Part shown: piece by piece, positions 11,353-22,666 of the stretch
Position numbering within the stretch: position 1 is the stretch's first letter
Layout: the number at the start of each line of letters is the position of its first letter
From: Lepas anatifera
Lineage: Eukaryota; Arthropoda; Thecostraca; Lepadidae
DNA: 64,000 nt
Direction of reading: 5' to 3'
Assembly (NCBI GenBank): GCA_034440635.1
Contig: JAOTON010001674.1
Coordinates: forward strand, 124,001-188,000
Translations under genes and position numbers: made by a program
Notes under the pieces: generated by a model
What the model was told of the DNA's origin: nothing
The model's input: the letters and a program-made list of their open reading frames with translations, nothing else
Databases searched by the model: none

Positions 11353-12359
11353 CCCTCGCCTGGGTCGGGCGGGGTGTTTGTAAAAAACGTGAGTCTATCG
11401 AATTCAAACTTAAACCACATAATGGGCGCACCAAGGACTACAAAATTTATTCCGGGGTTTTTCATAATAATAATTTTTGGGGCTTATCGACGCACCAACT
11501 GCCAGGGTCATATGGCGTCGCCAACTCTTTCCCTGTTGGAAGGGTTTCTCGGGAGCCAGCTTGCTCCTTGTTCAGGGAAGCCGCCGGGCCTTGAACCCGG
11601 GTCGGCTGAATGGAAGCCAGCTACGCTGACCACTCCACTACAGCGCCCCCTCCGGGATTTTTCATATCGATGACCTAGGATCAGATACAGATCATGACCT
11701 CTCCGTTGGAAATGCATGGGGAAAACACAAATTTGGCTGTATTTGTGTAGATTCACCGGAGAATACCTTCGTATTCTCAAAATCGTAGTATCCTGGGCCC
11801 CTTTCCAGGCTCATGTTGAAATTTTTAACCTGTAACCTCTGAGAGGTCATCTGGGCTACTTAAGCAGATCTTCTCAGACTTGGGTCAATAATTGAGCAGG
11901 AAATAACGATAACGCTTTTATTTTGATACCATTACGTTTGCATTGCTATCGCGAATCCATTCATGTGCATATTGACTATGCTAGATCGAGTGACCTTGAC
12001 CTAACCAGAGGTCAGGTCATTGTGTTTTGACCTAATATAATTATATCATATATCATTCGATTCGCCGTGACGAGAGAAAGCGAATGGTGCCTAAAACATG
12101 GTTCTAACTCGACTCTTGTCAGACGCTAGAGCCAAAAACTCTACTCTTAAATGCAACCTTCTTTGACCTGTCATGACCTCAATATTGACCTGAGTCAACA
12201 AGTGCCCGACGTAGTTTCTTCATGGATTTTATGTGTTATTCACCAGCGTTCGCGTTTTTCGTTATCCCGCATAGGAGCCGAGTTCGAGAGGGGGATGTTT
12301 GAAACCCCTCCCCCTACAAGGACGAAGGTGGCTCGGAGGCCCACCCACCGGGGCGAGTG
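11353..12359 (+). mobile_element. AGGTCA-rich TTAA element, copy a (split by a SINE)
   Basis: It begins CCCTCGCC after TTTA (a changed TTAA, 11349-11352) and ends ...CCACCGGGGCGAGTG before TTAA (12360-12363). The interior has many AGGTCA/TGACCT motifs and shares long blocks with the copy at 22667-23648 (TGACCTCTCCRTTGGAAA, TCATATATCATTCGATT, CAGACGCTAGAGCCAAAAAC). A SINE interrupts it at 11467-11651. No coding capacity. Confidence 0.75.
11467..11651 (-). mobile_element. tRNA-derived SINE, family B, copy 1
   Basis: The near-perfect 15-bp duplication CCGGG(G/A)TTTTTCATA flanks it at 11452-11466 and 11652-11666. On the minus strand it starts GGGGCGCTGTAGTGGAGTGG (A-box region), has the B box GGGTTCAAGGCCC, a body with GAACAAGGAGCAAGCTGGC, and ends CGATAAGCCCCAAAAATTAT with an (ATT)n tail. 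Confidence 0.85.
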
Positions 12360-12520
12360 TTAAATCTATACATTGGTGCACGTGGCATTTGATGCCCCCG
12401 GCCCGAGCCAAAAGTTTTCAAAAGGTGTCATATGATAAATCATTCAGAAGACGATTAAATTACGAACAGAATGGTGCATTAGTTAGGTGTCTGAGCATTT
12501 CGCTAAAACAATGTGTCTAG

Positions 12521-13167
12521 TAAATATCATGGCAGGCTTTTAAGCTGCGGTGGAGAACATAGATAGGTACACTACTCTAGGGAAAGGCCAGATTCTACAT
12601 CGTAATGATTATGAACCTTACACCAAACATGCCGTGAAAAGTACCTTAAATTATGGGAAGAAAACTACCAAGAGGGAGAATAAAAGCATGAAAAAATATA
12701 AGAACTACAATAAAACACTACTCTGTCAAACATAATAAACGTATCTAAATAGCTCAATGGAAACGGTAAGTTTAGAATGACAGATTTTCTACTCTAATAT
12801 CGCGTGAAATGCCTAACTACCATCGATGTCTATCACTAAATCCTAGAAACCTTTAAACACAAACCTCTTTAAGTCTAATGCTTACAAAAAAGCACAGCAC
12901 CAAAGCGTAAATGCAGACTTAGAACGTCTTTCCAAACAAAAAGACGGCCAAGCACAAAACCCTGAAAGCGCATTCTTAGCACATTAGTAATATATACTCG
13001 AAGTCTAAATAAACCCGAGAGCACGAACAGCTATTCATATAGATTGACTTAGACTTAATGAGAAGCTGTATCCGCCTGGCCGCCACCAGCACTTGGACAC
13101 AAGCCGATGTTCCGATATCCACACCCGACGGCTATCTAGTCACACCACCAATCACAAATACGGCGCA
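12521..13167. other. A/T-rich spacer and 3'UTR of the minus-strand gene
   Basis: No coding or repeat signal recognised. It lies directly after the stop codon (minus strand) of the CCPG1-like gene and presumably contains its 3'UTR. No clear minus-strand poly(A) signal was found close to the stop. Confidence 0.4.
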
Positions 13168-13977
13168 CTAGTACTTGTAAAAGCGCTGGGGCGTGTCCTG
13201 CTGCCTGCGCCTTCCTCCAAAATGTTTCCAGTGATTTTCACGCATTTTCTTGTAGAGTTTCTCTGTTTTTCGGTTGGCAGCTTTCCAAAGCTTTTGCTGG
13301 TACTTTACCGCTTTGCGTATAGTTTTGGCCACTTTCTCGACATATCCATCATCATCGTCGTCGTCGTCGTCATCGTCGTTATCATCATGATCATCGTAAG
13401 CGCTCCAGTCGCCGCGGTGATGGTCCTCCTGCCTTTTGTGGCTGCCCGGCTTCTCGTGGCCTCGCTGTTGGCGCCATCTCTGGTCATTAATCGGAAGCTC
13501 CGCTTCGTCGCCTCGCCGCTGGCGGAGATTTTGCCTGGCCTGAGCCCGCTCAAAGAGCCAGCTGGAGTGATGAAAAGCGCCGCGGTGCAGAGCTCGCATC
13601 TGGCCTCTGCCGAGCTGCCAGTTTGCTGCGGCGGGCCTGAGCCGGTGGCGCTGTCTCTGAGATGAGCGGCGCGCGTAGTAGGCAGCCAGCGACGGGTCAG
13701 TGGCGTTTGCCGTATACGGGCCAGAGGGTGACTGGCCACTGACGTCCGGCTTCACATCGGCCAGATCAGAGCCGGCCCGAGCAGGCGACCGTTCAGCATC
13801 ACCAGACCTGGCGTCGGCACCGGCTGCCGCCGAGGTGAGCAGCTGGGCCGGCGACTCCGGCTCCAGCGGCCTCGCCTCGTTCTCCATCCACTCAGTAGCG
13901 GTCACCTCTGCCACACTGAGCGGCTCTGTAGCTCCGTCCGAGCCGCCCTCCAGCGCGGCGGCCGTCTGCGGCGTCAG
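13168..13977 (-). CDS. CCPG1/PBXIP1-like protein, C-terminal exon
   Basis: An 810-nt terminal exon in phase 0: acceptor GCTGTGTCGCAG|CTGACG, stop at 13168-13170. Order along it: Glu/Pro/Ala-rich stretch; PSLAAYYARRSSQRQRHRL; SSWLFERAQARQNLRQRRGD; a Gln/Arg/His-rich basic segment; a run of about fifteen Asp (DDHDDNDDDDDDDDDD); and a Lys-rich helix (KVAKTIRKAVKYQQKLWK) ending with NHWKHFGG and PQRFYKY. CCPG1 and PBXIP1 also carry, after their coiled coils, a basic Trp-rich part with a W-[FL]-F-x-R-A-type motif and an acidic patch near the C-terminus. The assignment depends mainly on the N-terminal and membrane exons. The Asp run is encoded by a GAC/GAT trinucleotide tract likely to vary in length. 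Confidence 0.65.
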   Translation of the reverse strand: MTPQTAAALEGGSDGATEPLSVAEVTATEWMENEARPLEPESPAQLLTSAAAGADARSGDAERSPARAGSDLADVKPDVSGQSPSGPYTANATDPSLAAYYARRSSQRQRHRLRPAAANWQLGRGQMRALHRGAFHHSSWLFERAQARQNLRQRRGDEAELPINDQRWRQQRGHEKPGSHKRQEDHHRGDWSAYDDHDDNDDDDDDDDDDGYVEKVAKTIRKAVKYQQKLWKAANRKTEKLYKKMRENHWKHFGGRRRQQDTPQRFYKY

Positions 13978-14491
13978 CTGCGACACAGCATTGCCAATGT
14001 CAGCAGGCGGGCACCCACACAAATACAAAAGGCGCCGCATGAAAAGACAACTTCGTCAAGAATGGTTTACTCCAGCTGCTTTCAGAAAATGCAGACGAGC
14101 CATTTCTCCAGCTGAGCAGAGGATGAAATGCAGCCGTGAACAACATGATCAAGTATTAGACGCAGAGACGTTGTGAACTTTGTATGAGCCCCTGCAACGG
14201 TTACATCATCACCGTATTGTCCACACCAATACTGCAGTGCCATACCACGAACATTCTTATGAAAAAATTATACATTTAGGCATATATGTAACTTGATAAC
14301 ATAAACGAAACAAAAAAATACGGAAATTATTTCAGCAGGCGACCTAAGGAAAATTAGAAGCCGTCGTACTTCATCAATGGCTTCCGAAAAGGACATGCAC
14401 CCCAACCATCCGACTCTCGCCCCAGTTTTCTTAAACTTTCTCACGGTGCATTCCCCAGCGGCGGCCACTGTTGGCGCCGCTGGTTACCCAC
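13978..14491. other. Intron 7 of the CCPG1-like gene
   Basis: About 514 bp between GTGGGT (minus-strand donor, 14491) and CAG (acceptor, 13978-13980). It contains short open frames but no second gene or repeat that I recognise. Confidence 0.55.
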
Positions 14492-14608
14492 CCTCTCGGC
14501 GTTCAGCTTGGGCATGTAGCGCTGGCGGCGCAGCTCTCGCTCCAGCTCGCCGTTCTCGGTGACCAGCTGGTTGATCTGGTTCTGCTGCCAGCGCAGCTTG
14601 TGGCCGTC
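14492..14608 (-). CDS. CCPG1/PBXIP1-like protein, coiled-coil exon 7
   Basis: A 117-nt exon, phase 0 on both sides; acceptor ATGGCAG|GAC, donor AGG|GTGGGT. It encodes DGHKLRWQQNQINQLVTENG then ELERELRRQRYMPKLNAER, a heptad-type coiled coil. L..ELER.RR resembles the end of the coiled coil in CCPG1/PBXIP1 as I recall it. Confidence 0.7.
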
Positions 14609-14739
14609 CTGCCATACACACCGTTAAAGACAAGTCAGCCCAGGCGACACGACTGATGCTCTATCCAGGCCAGCTTAGCGCTAGAAGGGCAGCCTAGTCG
14701 CCGTAAAAAAATCCGGCCCACACATGCACCGCCATGTGA

Positions 14740-15420
14740 GATGTGTGAGTGTGACAATACTCCGCTCTATTTAATCACGGGCGAAAGCAGAGTGTGAGAT
14801 GTGTGAATTTGATAATACTCGGGTGTATTTAATCACGGGTGGAGGTAGTGTGAGCTGTGTGAATGTGACAAATACTCAGGTGTATTTAATCACGGGTGGA
14901 GGTAGTGTGAGCTGTGTGAATGTGACAAATACTCGGGTGTATTTAATCACGGGTGGAGGTAGTGTGACCTGTGTGAATGTGACGTTAGTTATGTTAGTTA
15001 AGGGCTTTTTTATAAGGGCGTTCTGTGCAAAGCACCTTTGCCCGTGACGAATGCTCGGGTGTATTTAATCACAGGTGGAGGTAGTGTGAGCTGTGAATGT
15101 GACAAATACTCGGGTGTATTTAATCACGGGTGGAGGTAGTGTGAGCTGTGTGAATGTGACAAATACTCGGGTGTATTTAATCACAGGTGGAGGTAGTGTG
15201 AGCTGTGAATGTGACAAATACTCGGGTGTATTTAATCACGGGTGGAGGTAGTGTGAGCTGTGTGAATGTGACGAATACTCGGGTGTATTTAATCACGGGT
15301 GGAGGTAGTGTGAGCTGTGTGAATGTGACGAATACTCGGGTGTATTTAATCACGGGCGAAAGCAGAGTGTGAGATGTGTGAATGTGACGAATACTCGGGT
15401 GTATTTCAGCTCGTCGTTCC
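14740..15420. repeat. ~58-bp minisatellite in intron 6
   Basis: Around eleven tandem units of about 55-60 bp containing ACTCGGGTGTATTTAATCAC and GGGTGGAGGTAGTGTGAGCT. One unit is broken by a short unrelated stretch (about 14985-15045). It fills most of the 826-bp intron between two coding exons. Open frames across it (VYLITGGGSVSCVNVTNT) are repeat artefacts. Confidence 0.9.
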
Positions 15421-15434
15421 CTGTACGTACATAC

Positions 15435-15532
15435 CTGTGATACAGAGCCGTAGCGGAGTTTGGCGACGCTAGCCTTCAGCTCGTCGTTCTCTGTACGCAG
15501 CTGGTTCAGTTGGTCGCGTAAAACCGCGACGC
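15435..15532 (-). CDS. CCPG1/PBXIP1-like protein, coiled-coil exon 6
   Basis: A 98-nt exon: acceptor GGTTTACAG|GC, donor TCACAG|GTATGTAC. It starts with two bases that complete the Ser codon left by the previous exon, then encodes VAVLRDQLNQLRTENDELKA and SVAKLRYGSVSQ, ending in phase 0. Leu and Asn spacing fits a parallel coiled coil. The intron phases before and after match neighbouring exons. Confidence 0.7.
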
Positions 15533-16015
15533 CTGTAAACCACGCCAAAAGAATCAGTTGAAATTAACTGTTTGTTAGCCTCAGCGGAAGGAAAGACAAA
15601 AGGCAGTGAGTACTAGTGAACTTCCTGCGAAATCGGAGCACATAGTGGATAAATAAAGCAGATATCGTCCAATATAACGCAGTAATCCCTCCGTTGTGCT
15701 CATTAAGAGCCAAACAACTGATGCACACAATTCGTATGCTGAACGATGTCATTGAGCGGACCTAGAATCATCCCATAAATCTGATTACAATGACTGAGCA
15801 TTTCTGCGGATCATTTAGTTAAGCCAATTAAACTGGGAAGCGATAACGCAGAAGCCCAGAAAGTACTAAATACAGACCACAAATTTGGCATGAATGAAAC
15901 GAGGTAGAGAAGAGCGGGGATCCACAAACACAATCAATGAAGTTCATTCCAGTGGTACTTGCAGCCCGCCCCCAAAGCGTGCTATGGTGGCCAGGTGCCA
16001 ATGCCGGGCGCTCAC

Positions 16016-16109
16016 TTTCCGAGCATCCGACGGGCTCGACGGCGGGCGCGTCGTCGCCCTGCAGCTGATGCATCAGCGCTTCGTTCTCGTGCAGAAGCTC
16101 CTTGATCCA
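16016..16109 (-). CDS. CCPG1/PBXIP1-like protein, coiled-coil exon 5
   Basis: A 94-nt exon: acceptor GTGTTTCAG|TGG, donor GGAAA|GTGAGC. It encodes WIKELLHENEALMHQLQGDD then APAVEPVGCSE plus one base. It starts in phase 0, matching the end of the exon at 28724-28848, and ends in phase 1, matching exon 6. The 12.6-kb intron before it contains the 18765-28378 transposon and minisatellites. Confidence 0.65.
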
Positions 16110-16229
16110 CTGAAACACACCGCCGCGGATAGTGTGAATATCCAGATGGCTCTCTGAATTCCACGACTCTCAGCGCGCACTGGATGCGATGATATGAAAT
16201 TGATGGATATCGGATACCTACTGATCTCC

Positions 16230-16620
16230 CAGTTAACTATGGTAACTATGGTATCCAGTCAACTATGGTACACAGCATTCGCATCTGGATCTCATATCCA
16301 GTCAACTATGGTACACAGCATTCGCATCTGGATCTCATATCCAGTCAACTATGGTAAACAGCATTCGCATCTGGATCTCATATCCAGTCAACTATGGTAC
16401 ACAACATTCGGATATGGATTTCATATCCACTCGACTATGGTACACAAAATTCGAATCTGGATTTCATATCAAGTCGCCTATGGTACACAACATTAGGATC
16501 TAATCAACGTTAAGAGTCACATATCCAGTCAACTATGGTAGACAACATTCGCATCTGGATTTCATATCCAGTCAGCTTTGGTACACAAAATTCGGATCTG
16601 GATTTCATATCCAGTCGTCT
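16230..16620. repeat. 43-bp minisatellite (unit A), first block
   Basis: About nine diverged units containing CATATCCAGTCAACTATGGT and ACACARCATTCGCATCTGGA. The same family as 18080-18764, but more diverged. It lies in intron 4 of the CCPG1-like gene and ends in a short (TATTG)n run at about 16621-16640. Confidence 0.9.
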
Positions 16621-16639
16621 ATTGTATTGTATTGTATTG

Positions 16640-17439
16640 TATTAGCTGCGAACACTTCCACACAGGTAGTGGGCTTTTCAAGTGCCGTCGCAATGGAGAT
16701 GAAACAATGGAAACTATGGCAGGAGACGGCAAGGATAAGGATGGATGAGGGTAAAGGAAGGTGGAATACTACCTGGAGGGGTCGCTGCTGCCCAAGGCGC
16801 ATGCGCTCGCTACCTCCAGGTAGTTGAAGGATGAGGAGGAGAATAGGATAAGGATCTCCGGCAGCTACACACACATACACATAGGCACACAAATGGACTT
16901 AAAACAAAAAACAAACTGAAGAAGCTGAAGGCGAAGTAGGCGATGCTCGGCTTCGTGTTTGCTTCATTCCTGAACGGATGGCCCAGAATAAGTGACTTCG
17001 TTGTTCTTGTATGATCTTGTCTTCGGGGTTTGATTCGAATCTTGTCTCCTTGGCGTTATTTTGGAATAATATAACTTAGTCAAGGCCGCCATCACTAACG
17101 AACTTTGAAGGTGGCTGACAGTTTTAAAAGCTGTGATTCAGATACTTCTTGTCCCAAGCAGCCTCCAAAATCACGTGGGTCACAGAAAAAAATCAGGCGG
17201 GGACATAAGCTGCGAAAATGCGATGGCGGACGAAAACACATGACATATTTCATATTTCATCTTGCTTTATCTTGTCCCACAGATCACTGAGGAAGATGCG
17301 AATCAGTACATGACGTAGCCGATGAAAATAACAATATGTCATTGCAATATCAACCCCGGATAAAAAAGAACAGGATGAATTACGTCCATTTCTTGAGCAC
17401 CAAAAACACGTCCACCCTCCGTTAGCGACCGATTCGTTA
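16640..17439. other. Unique intronic stretch between minisatellite blocks
   Basis: No gene or known element recognised on either strand. Includes a short A-rich/CA-rich segment around 16860-16910. Confidence 0.4.
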
Positions 17440-18080
17440 TGATACACAACATTATACAACACAACATGATACACAACTATGGTACACAACATTATACAAC
17501 ACAACATGATACACAACTATGGTACACAAAATTATACAACACAACATGATACACAACTATGGTACACAACTATGGTACATAACATTATACAACACAACAT
17601 GATACACAACTATGGTACACAACATTATACAACACAACATGATACACAACTATGGTACACAACATTATACAACACAACATGATACACAACTATGGTACAC
17701 AACATTATACAACACAACATGATACACAATTATGGTACACAACATTATACAACACAACATGATACACAACTATGGTACACAACATTATACAACACAACAT
17801 GATACACAACTATGGTACACAACATTATACAACACAACATGATACACAACTATGGTACACAACATTATACAACACAACATGATACACAACTATGGTATAC
17901 AACATTATACAACACAACATGATACACAACTATGGTACACAACATGATACACAACTATGGTACACAACATTATACAACACAACATGATACACAACTATGG
18001 TACACAACATTATACAACACAACATGATACACAACTATGGTACACAACATTATACAACACAACATGATACACAACTATGG
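17440..18080. repeat. 40-bp minisatellite (unit B)
   Basis: About sixteen very homogeneous 40-bp units, ACACAACATTATACAACACA plus ACATGATACACAACTATGGT, with a few units shortened by 20 bp. It shares ACTATGGTACACAACATT with unit A and runs directly into it at 18080, so B probably arose from A. Confidence 0.95.
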
Positions 18081-18764
18081 TACACAGCATTCAGATTTGG
18101 GTCACATATCCAGTCAACTATGGTACAAAACATTCGGATCTGAGCCACATATCCAGTCAACTATGGTACAAAACATTCGGACCTGAGTCACATATCCAGT
18201 CAACTATGGTACACAACATTCGGATCTGAGCCACATATCCAGTCAACTATGGTACACAACATTCGGATCTGAGTCTCATATCCAGTCAACTGTGGTACAC
18301 AACATTCGGATCTGAGCCACATATCCAGTCAACTATGGTACACAACATTCGGATCTGAGTCTCATATCCAGTCAACTGTGGTACACAACATTCGGATCTG
18401 AGCCACATATCCAGTCAACTATGGTACACAACATTCAGATTTTGGTGACATATCCAGTCAACTATGGTACACAACATTCGGATCTGAGTCACATATCCAG
18501 TCAACTATGGTACACAACATTCGGATCTGAGTCACATATCCAGTCAACTGTGGTACACAACATTCGGATCTGAGCCACATATCCAGTCAACTATGGTACA
18601 CAACATTCGGATCTGAGTCTCATATCCAGTCAACTGTGGTACACAACATTCGGATCTGAGTCTCATATCCAGTCAACTATGGTACACAACATTCGGATCT
18701 GAGCCACATATCCAGTCAACTATGGTACACAACATTCGGATCTGAGTCTCATATCCAGTCAACT
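18081..18764. repeat. 43-bp minisatellite (unit A), second block
   Basis: About sixteen units of CATATCCAGTCAACTATGGT plus ACACAACATTCGGATCTGAG plus YCT. Alternate units with TATGG and TGTGG, and with GCCA and GTCT, suggest a higher-order dimer. The array is cut at 18764 by the element starting GGGGCATT; part of the next unit reappears at 28379-28420 on the far side. Confidence 0.95.
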
Positions 18765-19169
18765 GGGGCATTGCGGGACATTTCAGCACAGGCCTTACAC
18801 CCTAAAATCTCCGATTTTCTTTAAAGTTTGCGTGTGGTGTTATTCGTGGGTCAGAACACGCCTGTGACATTTTTAGGTTGCTAGGTGAAACCAGGGGCGT
18901 AGCCAGGGGGTCATATGGAGCACGTGCCCCCCCCTATCGGTGCCGGAGTGCCCTTTGATTGTTAGGCTGTGTACCCCTTTTGGGACGTGCCGCTTGAAAT
19001 TTAGTACCCTGCGCCGTTGAACCTGAATACAACTAGACTGCATTTGGCGATTGGAACTATTGTTTGACAGTTTAGTGCCTTTTTTGGTCAGCTAGGACTT
19101 TCTGTCGCCTTTCCAAGCACCCGGGAAGAGTAAGGGCACGTAATCCGTTTCCAGCTATTGCCTCATCGT

Positions 19170-19579
19170 CGCCAATCATCGTACGGGCGGAGCTAATCTG
19201 GTGCCCCTTGAGCTCATCTGGTGCCAACTGAGCTGGTTTTGGCCCCTTGAGCTGATCACGTGCCTTCTAAGCTAATCTGGTGCCCCCTGAGAAAATCATT
19301 GTGCCTCTCGAATCTATATTATGCTCTCTGAGCTAGTCTGATGTCTCCGATGTTCTGGTCCGGTCTATGTCTATGCCCCTGCTCTGGTCTGGGGAATGGG
19401 AGTTGATCTGGGCCCGCGGGCTGATCGATCTGGTCCCCCCTGAGCAGATATGTTGCCCCCTGAGTTGATCTGGTGCCTCCTGAGCCATCATTGTGCCTCC
19501 TGAGCCCATCCCATGCCCTCTGAGCTAGTCTGGCGCCCCCTGAGCTAGTTTGGTGCCCCATGAGCCAATCTGGTGCCCT
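19170..19579. repeat. Degenerate 'GAGCTGATCTGGTGCCCC' array inside the hAT
   Basis: Loosely spaced copies of TGAGCTGATCTGGTGCCCCC, about 18-30 bp apart and heavily diverged. The same motif continues at about 20034-20271, 22441-22660 and 23690-23900, between the nested insertions, so the original array was over 1 kb long. Confidence 0.7.
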
Positions 19580-19583
19580 TTAA

Positions 19584-20029
19584 AGGGAGTTTGGCACCTT
19601 TATAACGTGACTTTAACTGAGATAGCCAAGTTGTAAAGCATGCCAGAAAACCCGGTACTCTAAATACCATTTGTCTTGAAACTCAAAATTTCCGCAGAGA
19701 AAAGCCAAGAACTACCTGAAATGTACCCCACATGTACCCTTAGGAGCAGGCCGCAATTGTCAGCTGTTGGTGTCGCGACAAATGCTGACGGCACGGTGAG
19801 TATCAGCCAATCGAAGCTCTTGAAGCCTATGGAATATAGTAGTGGTTACCAGACCATGACATAATCCACAGGCAGATATTTATTTTTCCCTAGAGGAGCA
19901 TTTTAAAACTAAAAATATTGAGCTCATTGTACATTTTTCAGAGAAATCATGGACGATTCGATGATTTTCAGCTAAAAGTACCCCTAATTACACCAAACTC
20001 CAGGATTCGACCAAGGTGTCACATTCCCT
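19584..20029. mobile_element. 446-bp TTAA-flanked MITE, family T
   Basis: It begins AGGGAGTTTGGCACCTT and ends AAGGTGTCACATTCCCT, with TTAA directly outside on both sides (19580-19583, 20030-20033). Related copies form the inverted pair at 45099-46884. TTAA target choice suggests mobilisation by a piggyBac- or Kolobok-type transposase. No coding sequence. Confidence 0.8.
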
Positions 20030-20279
20030 TTAAGCTGATCTGCGCCTCCTGAGTTCATTAAGTAATTTCATCAGCAGCTCTGGGGCACTGAGCTGAGCTG
20101 GGCCCACTGAGGCTGATGAGGGCCTCTGAGCTGGTAAGTAAAGTAATCTTGGGTGGGGCTCCTGGACTGATTAAGTGCCTGCTGATTTGATCTGGTACCC
20201 CCGAAGCTGATCTAGTGCCCTATGGGCCGATCATCTGGTGTCCCCTGGGCAGCTCTGGGGCTCCTGAAATGATTGGGCC

Positions 20280-22432
20280 CATGGTTGGCATTTTTGCCAG
20301 TTGAGAGGGGTTTCTGTCGCCAGCGGGTTTTTACCGGTTTAAACCGGCAAAAGTGGCAGAAAGTGGCAAAAACTCGGGGAGGCCAAATTTGCCATTATTT
20401 CTGGAAACTGAACTTTAAGCATTTTCCAATAGTTGTTACCAACATCATGCTGATAATTACACTGTATTTCCCGTATTCTAATCATCTTATTCAGCATTAT
20501 ATATTTTCTAGTCTTAGTCTTAAGCCATAGTGCAGCAAACGCAGATAGGATCGCATGCTATCCACATTTTAATCAGTTCAATTGTTAATCATCCATAATA
20601 TTAGGTATCAGCCGAATCAAACAGGGGGTAATTCGGATGTCTGGTGGTAGTCTAGATGAAATAAGACGGTTTTCCTGACTAGAAAGTCAAGCCGCTCGAG
20701 CTCAGTAAGAATCCAGCCCAAGCGTTGGGGTCTCCGATGCAGTTCTCCATCGGAGGCAAGGCAAACGCCTTTTAGGTGCACGACATATGACTGCGAAGAC
20801 CGTTATTATTTTACGTGTCGCATTTGGTGACAATTTTGAGTCTTCTTCAACGCCGAACAGTGGCGAACATTAGAAAGGTTACAAGCAGGGGGATTCCCAT
20901 GGGAATTCCCAGGCATTCTGCAATGGATTCCCAGGCAGTTCCCATGGGCTTGCAAGCCCCTCCGAGTGACTGGTGTACTGGATCTGTTACTGCGAAGGAC
21001 ATTATTTCATACTGAATACATGGAAACTGCATTATTAGCAGTGCTTTTGAGCTTCTGTAAGCTATACTTATCAAGTGAAGATCAGCATTGACTGACCTGT
21101 TCTGGTTAAAACATTCACCTTTTTCAAACATATTGTCTCCTCGAGCTACTTTCTTCGTCTCTTCTGATCAAAAGCTCTCAAACCTAGTGGCTTGTAACCC
21201 CAGTGGCGGTTATACCATTCATTTATCTCTTGGCAGGCGCACATCCAGGATTTTCGTTCAGGGGGTGGCAGGCCGATGGGGGGGTGGCATGTCACGCGCA
21301 GGATTTCTTTCCCTGGTGAGGAGGCGGCAGTTTCGGAACAGGGGCGGCTTGAATCACATATTGGGCGAATGCTTCAACGCAGGGGCGGCACGCTAGGGGC
21401 AGGGACGGCAAGGTGAGAGTAGAACTGGTACTAAAAGCCATATCAGGCTCATTTCTACCCTCCATGGGTGCCTGCGTCAGCGCCCCCCCCCCCTTGGGTG
21501 GGCTACTGTCTCTTCGAATAAAATATATGAAATAAATTATATAAAATAAGATAAGGTTGAATGGACCAAACTGTTATTTAATAATATGCATACGATTTCT
21601 TGCGATTAGAGAACAAATATTCATATTGGCATACCTACATTTCTGATGTGGTATTTCACTCGTGGCGTCATCTAAAATGTGTGCACCGGTTCCTAACTAA
21701 TAATAGAAGCAACGAAACTTCATCCATTGTAAAAAAACCTTCATATCAGAAAGGTGAGGTCACTTGGGGATCCAGGTGGTCCGTTTGGGGGCAGGGCAAA
21801 CTGATCGGCAAAAAAAACTTATCACTTGGGGCCGGGTGGGCTAGTGGCTTCGTTGCCAGTCTTCAGATCGAATAGCATGGATTAACGTGGGTTCAATCCC
21901 CATGACGGGAAACCGCCTTTCGTGTCCGATCTGACCCGGTGGAGAGGATCCTTAAACACCCACGCCAATACTCCCAGTAATTGGGCAAGTGTATCTGTTG
22001 GGAGTGGTCCTAAATAAATAAATAAAAAAGCCGATGAGCAAAAAATGTCACACACCCTAAATGGAAGCTGACTGCTTCTAAGATTTCTTCCTGCCGGCCG
22101 TGGGGGAGGCAAAAACACTATTTTCGACTTTATAGGGCTGGCCTCTTCCCTCCTCCCTGGATCTGCGAATGGATTGATTCCAGCCATAAATGACCATTCG
22201 GTTTGAACAGATTATTAAAGTTGTGTGATGAAATGGAAGAAGAGAGTGCTGAAGCTTTCCAATACACAGTAATATACGTTTCCACCCCGAAGATGCCCCT
22301 ACATTCATTTTCAACGCGAATATCAGTTAATATTTAGCATTCATAGTTTTTGCCACTTTTTGCCACCGGGTTTATGGCAGCCGGTTTAAACCAGTGCTTT
22401 AAACCACTTTCTGCCGGCTGCTGCCAACCCTG
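20280..22432. mobile_element. Nested hAT-like element with 8-bp TSD ATTGGGCC
   Basis: The left end CATGGTTGGCA and complemented right end CAGGGTTGGCAGCAGCCGG are hAT-like, with subterminal GGTTTAAACCGG-type palindromes at both sides. ATTGGGCC is duplicated at 20272-20279 and 22433-22440. The interior is non-coding and includes SINE family A at 21828-22029 and a C-run at 21483-21492. Confidence 0.8.
21828..22029 (+). mobile_element. tRNA-derived SINE, family A, copy 2
   Basis: Same layout as 437-642: head GGGGCCGGGTGGGCTAGTGG, B box GGGTTCAATCCCC, body ending AGTAATTGGGCAAGTG, tail (AAAT)n. It lies within a hAT within a hAT within the family G element, so it is among the youngest insertions of that stack. 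Confidence 0.85.
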
Positions 22433-22666
22433 ATTGGGCCCCGGGCTGGCTGGGGATCCCTGAGCTGATTTAGTGCCCCGGACTTGATCTAGCCCCTTGG
22501 CCTGACTTGACGCCCCTGAACTGTGAACTGATCTGTTGCCCAAGAGCGGATCTGAGTTCTGGGGGGTGCCCTGAGCTGGTATGGGCCCAGGGGGTACCCT
22601 GAGCTGGTATGGGCCCAGGGGGTACCCTGAGCTGGTCTGGGCGCTGAGCTTGTGAGAGCCCCTTAA

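Larger units (their letters stand above)
8980..12520. mobile_element. Palindromic DNA element with YTAGACAC ends, carrying nested insertions
   Basis: Left arm 8980-9560 is the inverted match of 10790-11348 plus 12364-12520. The ends read TTAGACACGTTTTTTC and, complemented, CTAGACACATTGTTTT, each next to a TA dinucleotide that may be the target duplication. The right arm is interrupted by a TTAA-flanked element (11353-12359); without it the two sides rejoin in register with the left arm. A MITE (9990-10780) lies between the arms. No transposase frame is visible. Outer boundaries are good to a few bases. Confidence 0.65.

Noticed and set aside
16230..18764. CRISPR-like array
   Set aside because: Units are contiguous tandem copies without unique spacers, in a eukaryotic intron.
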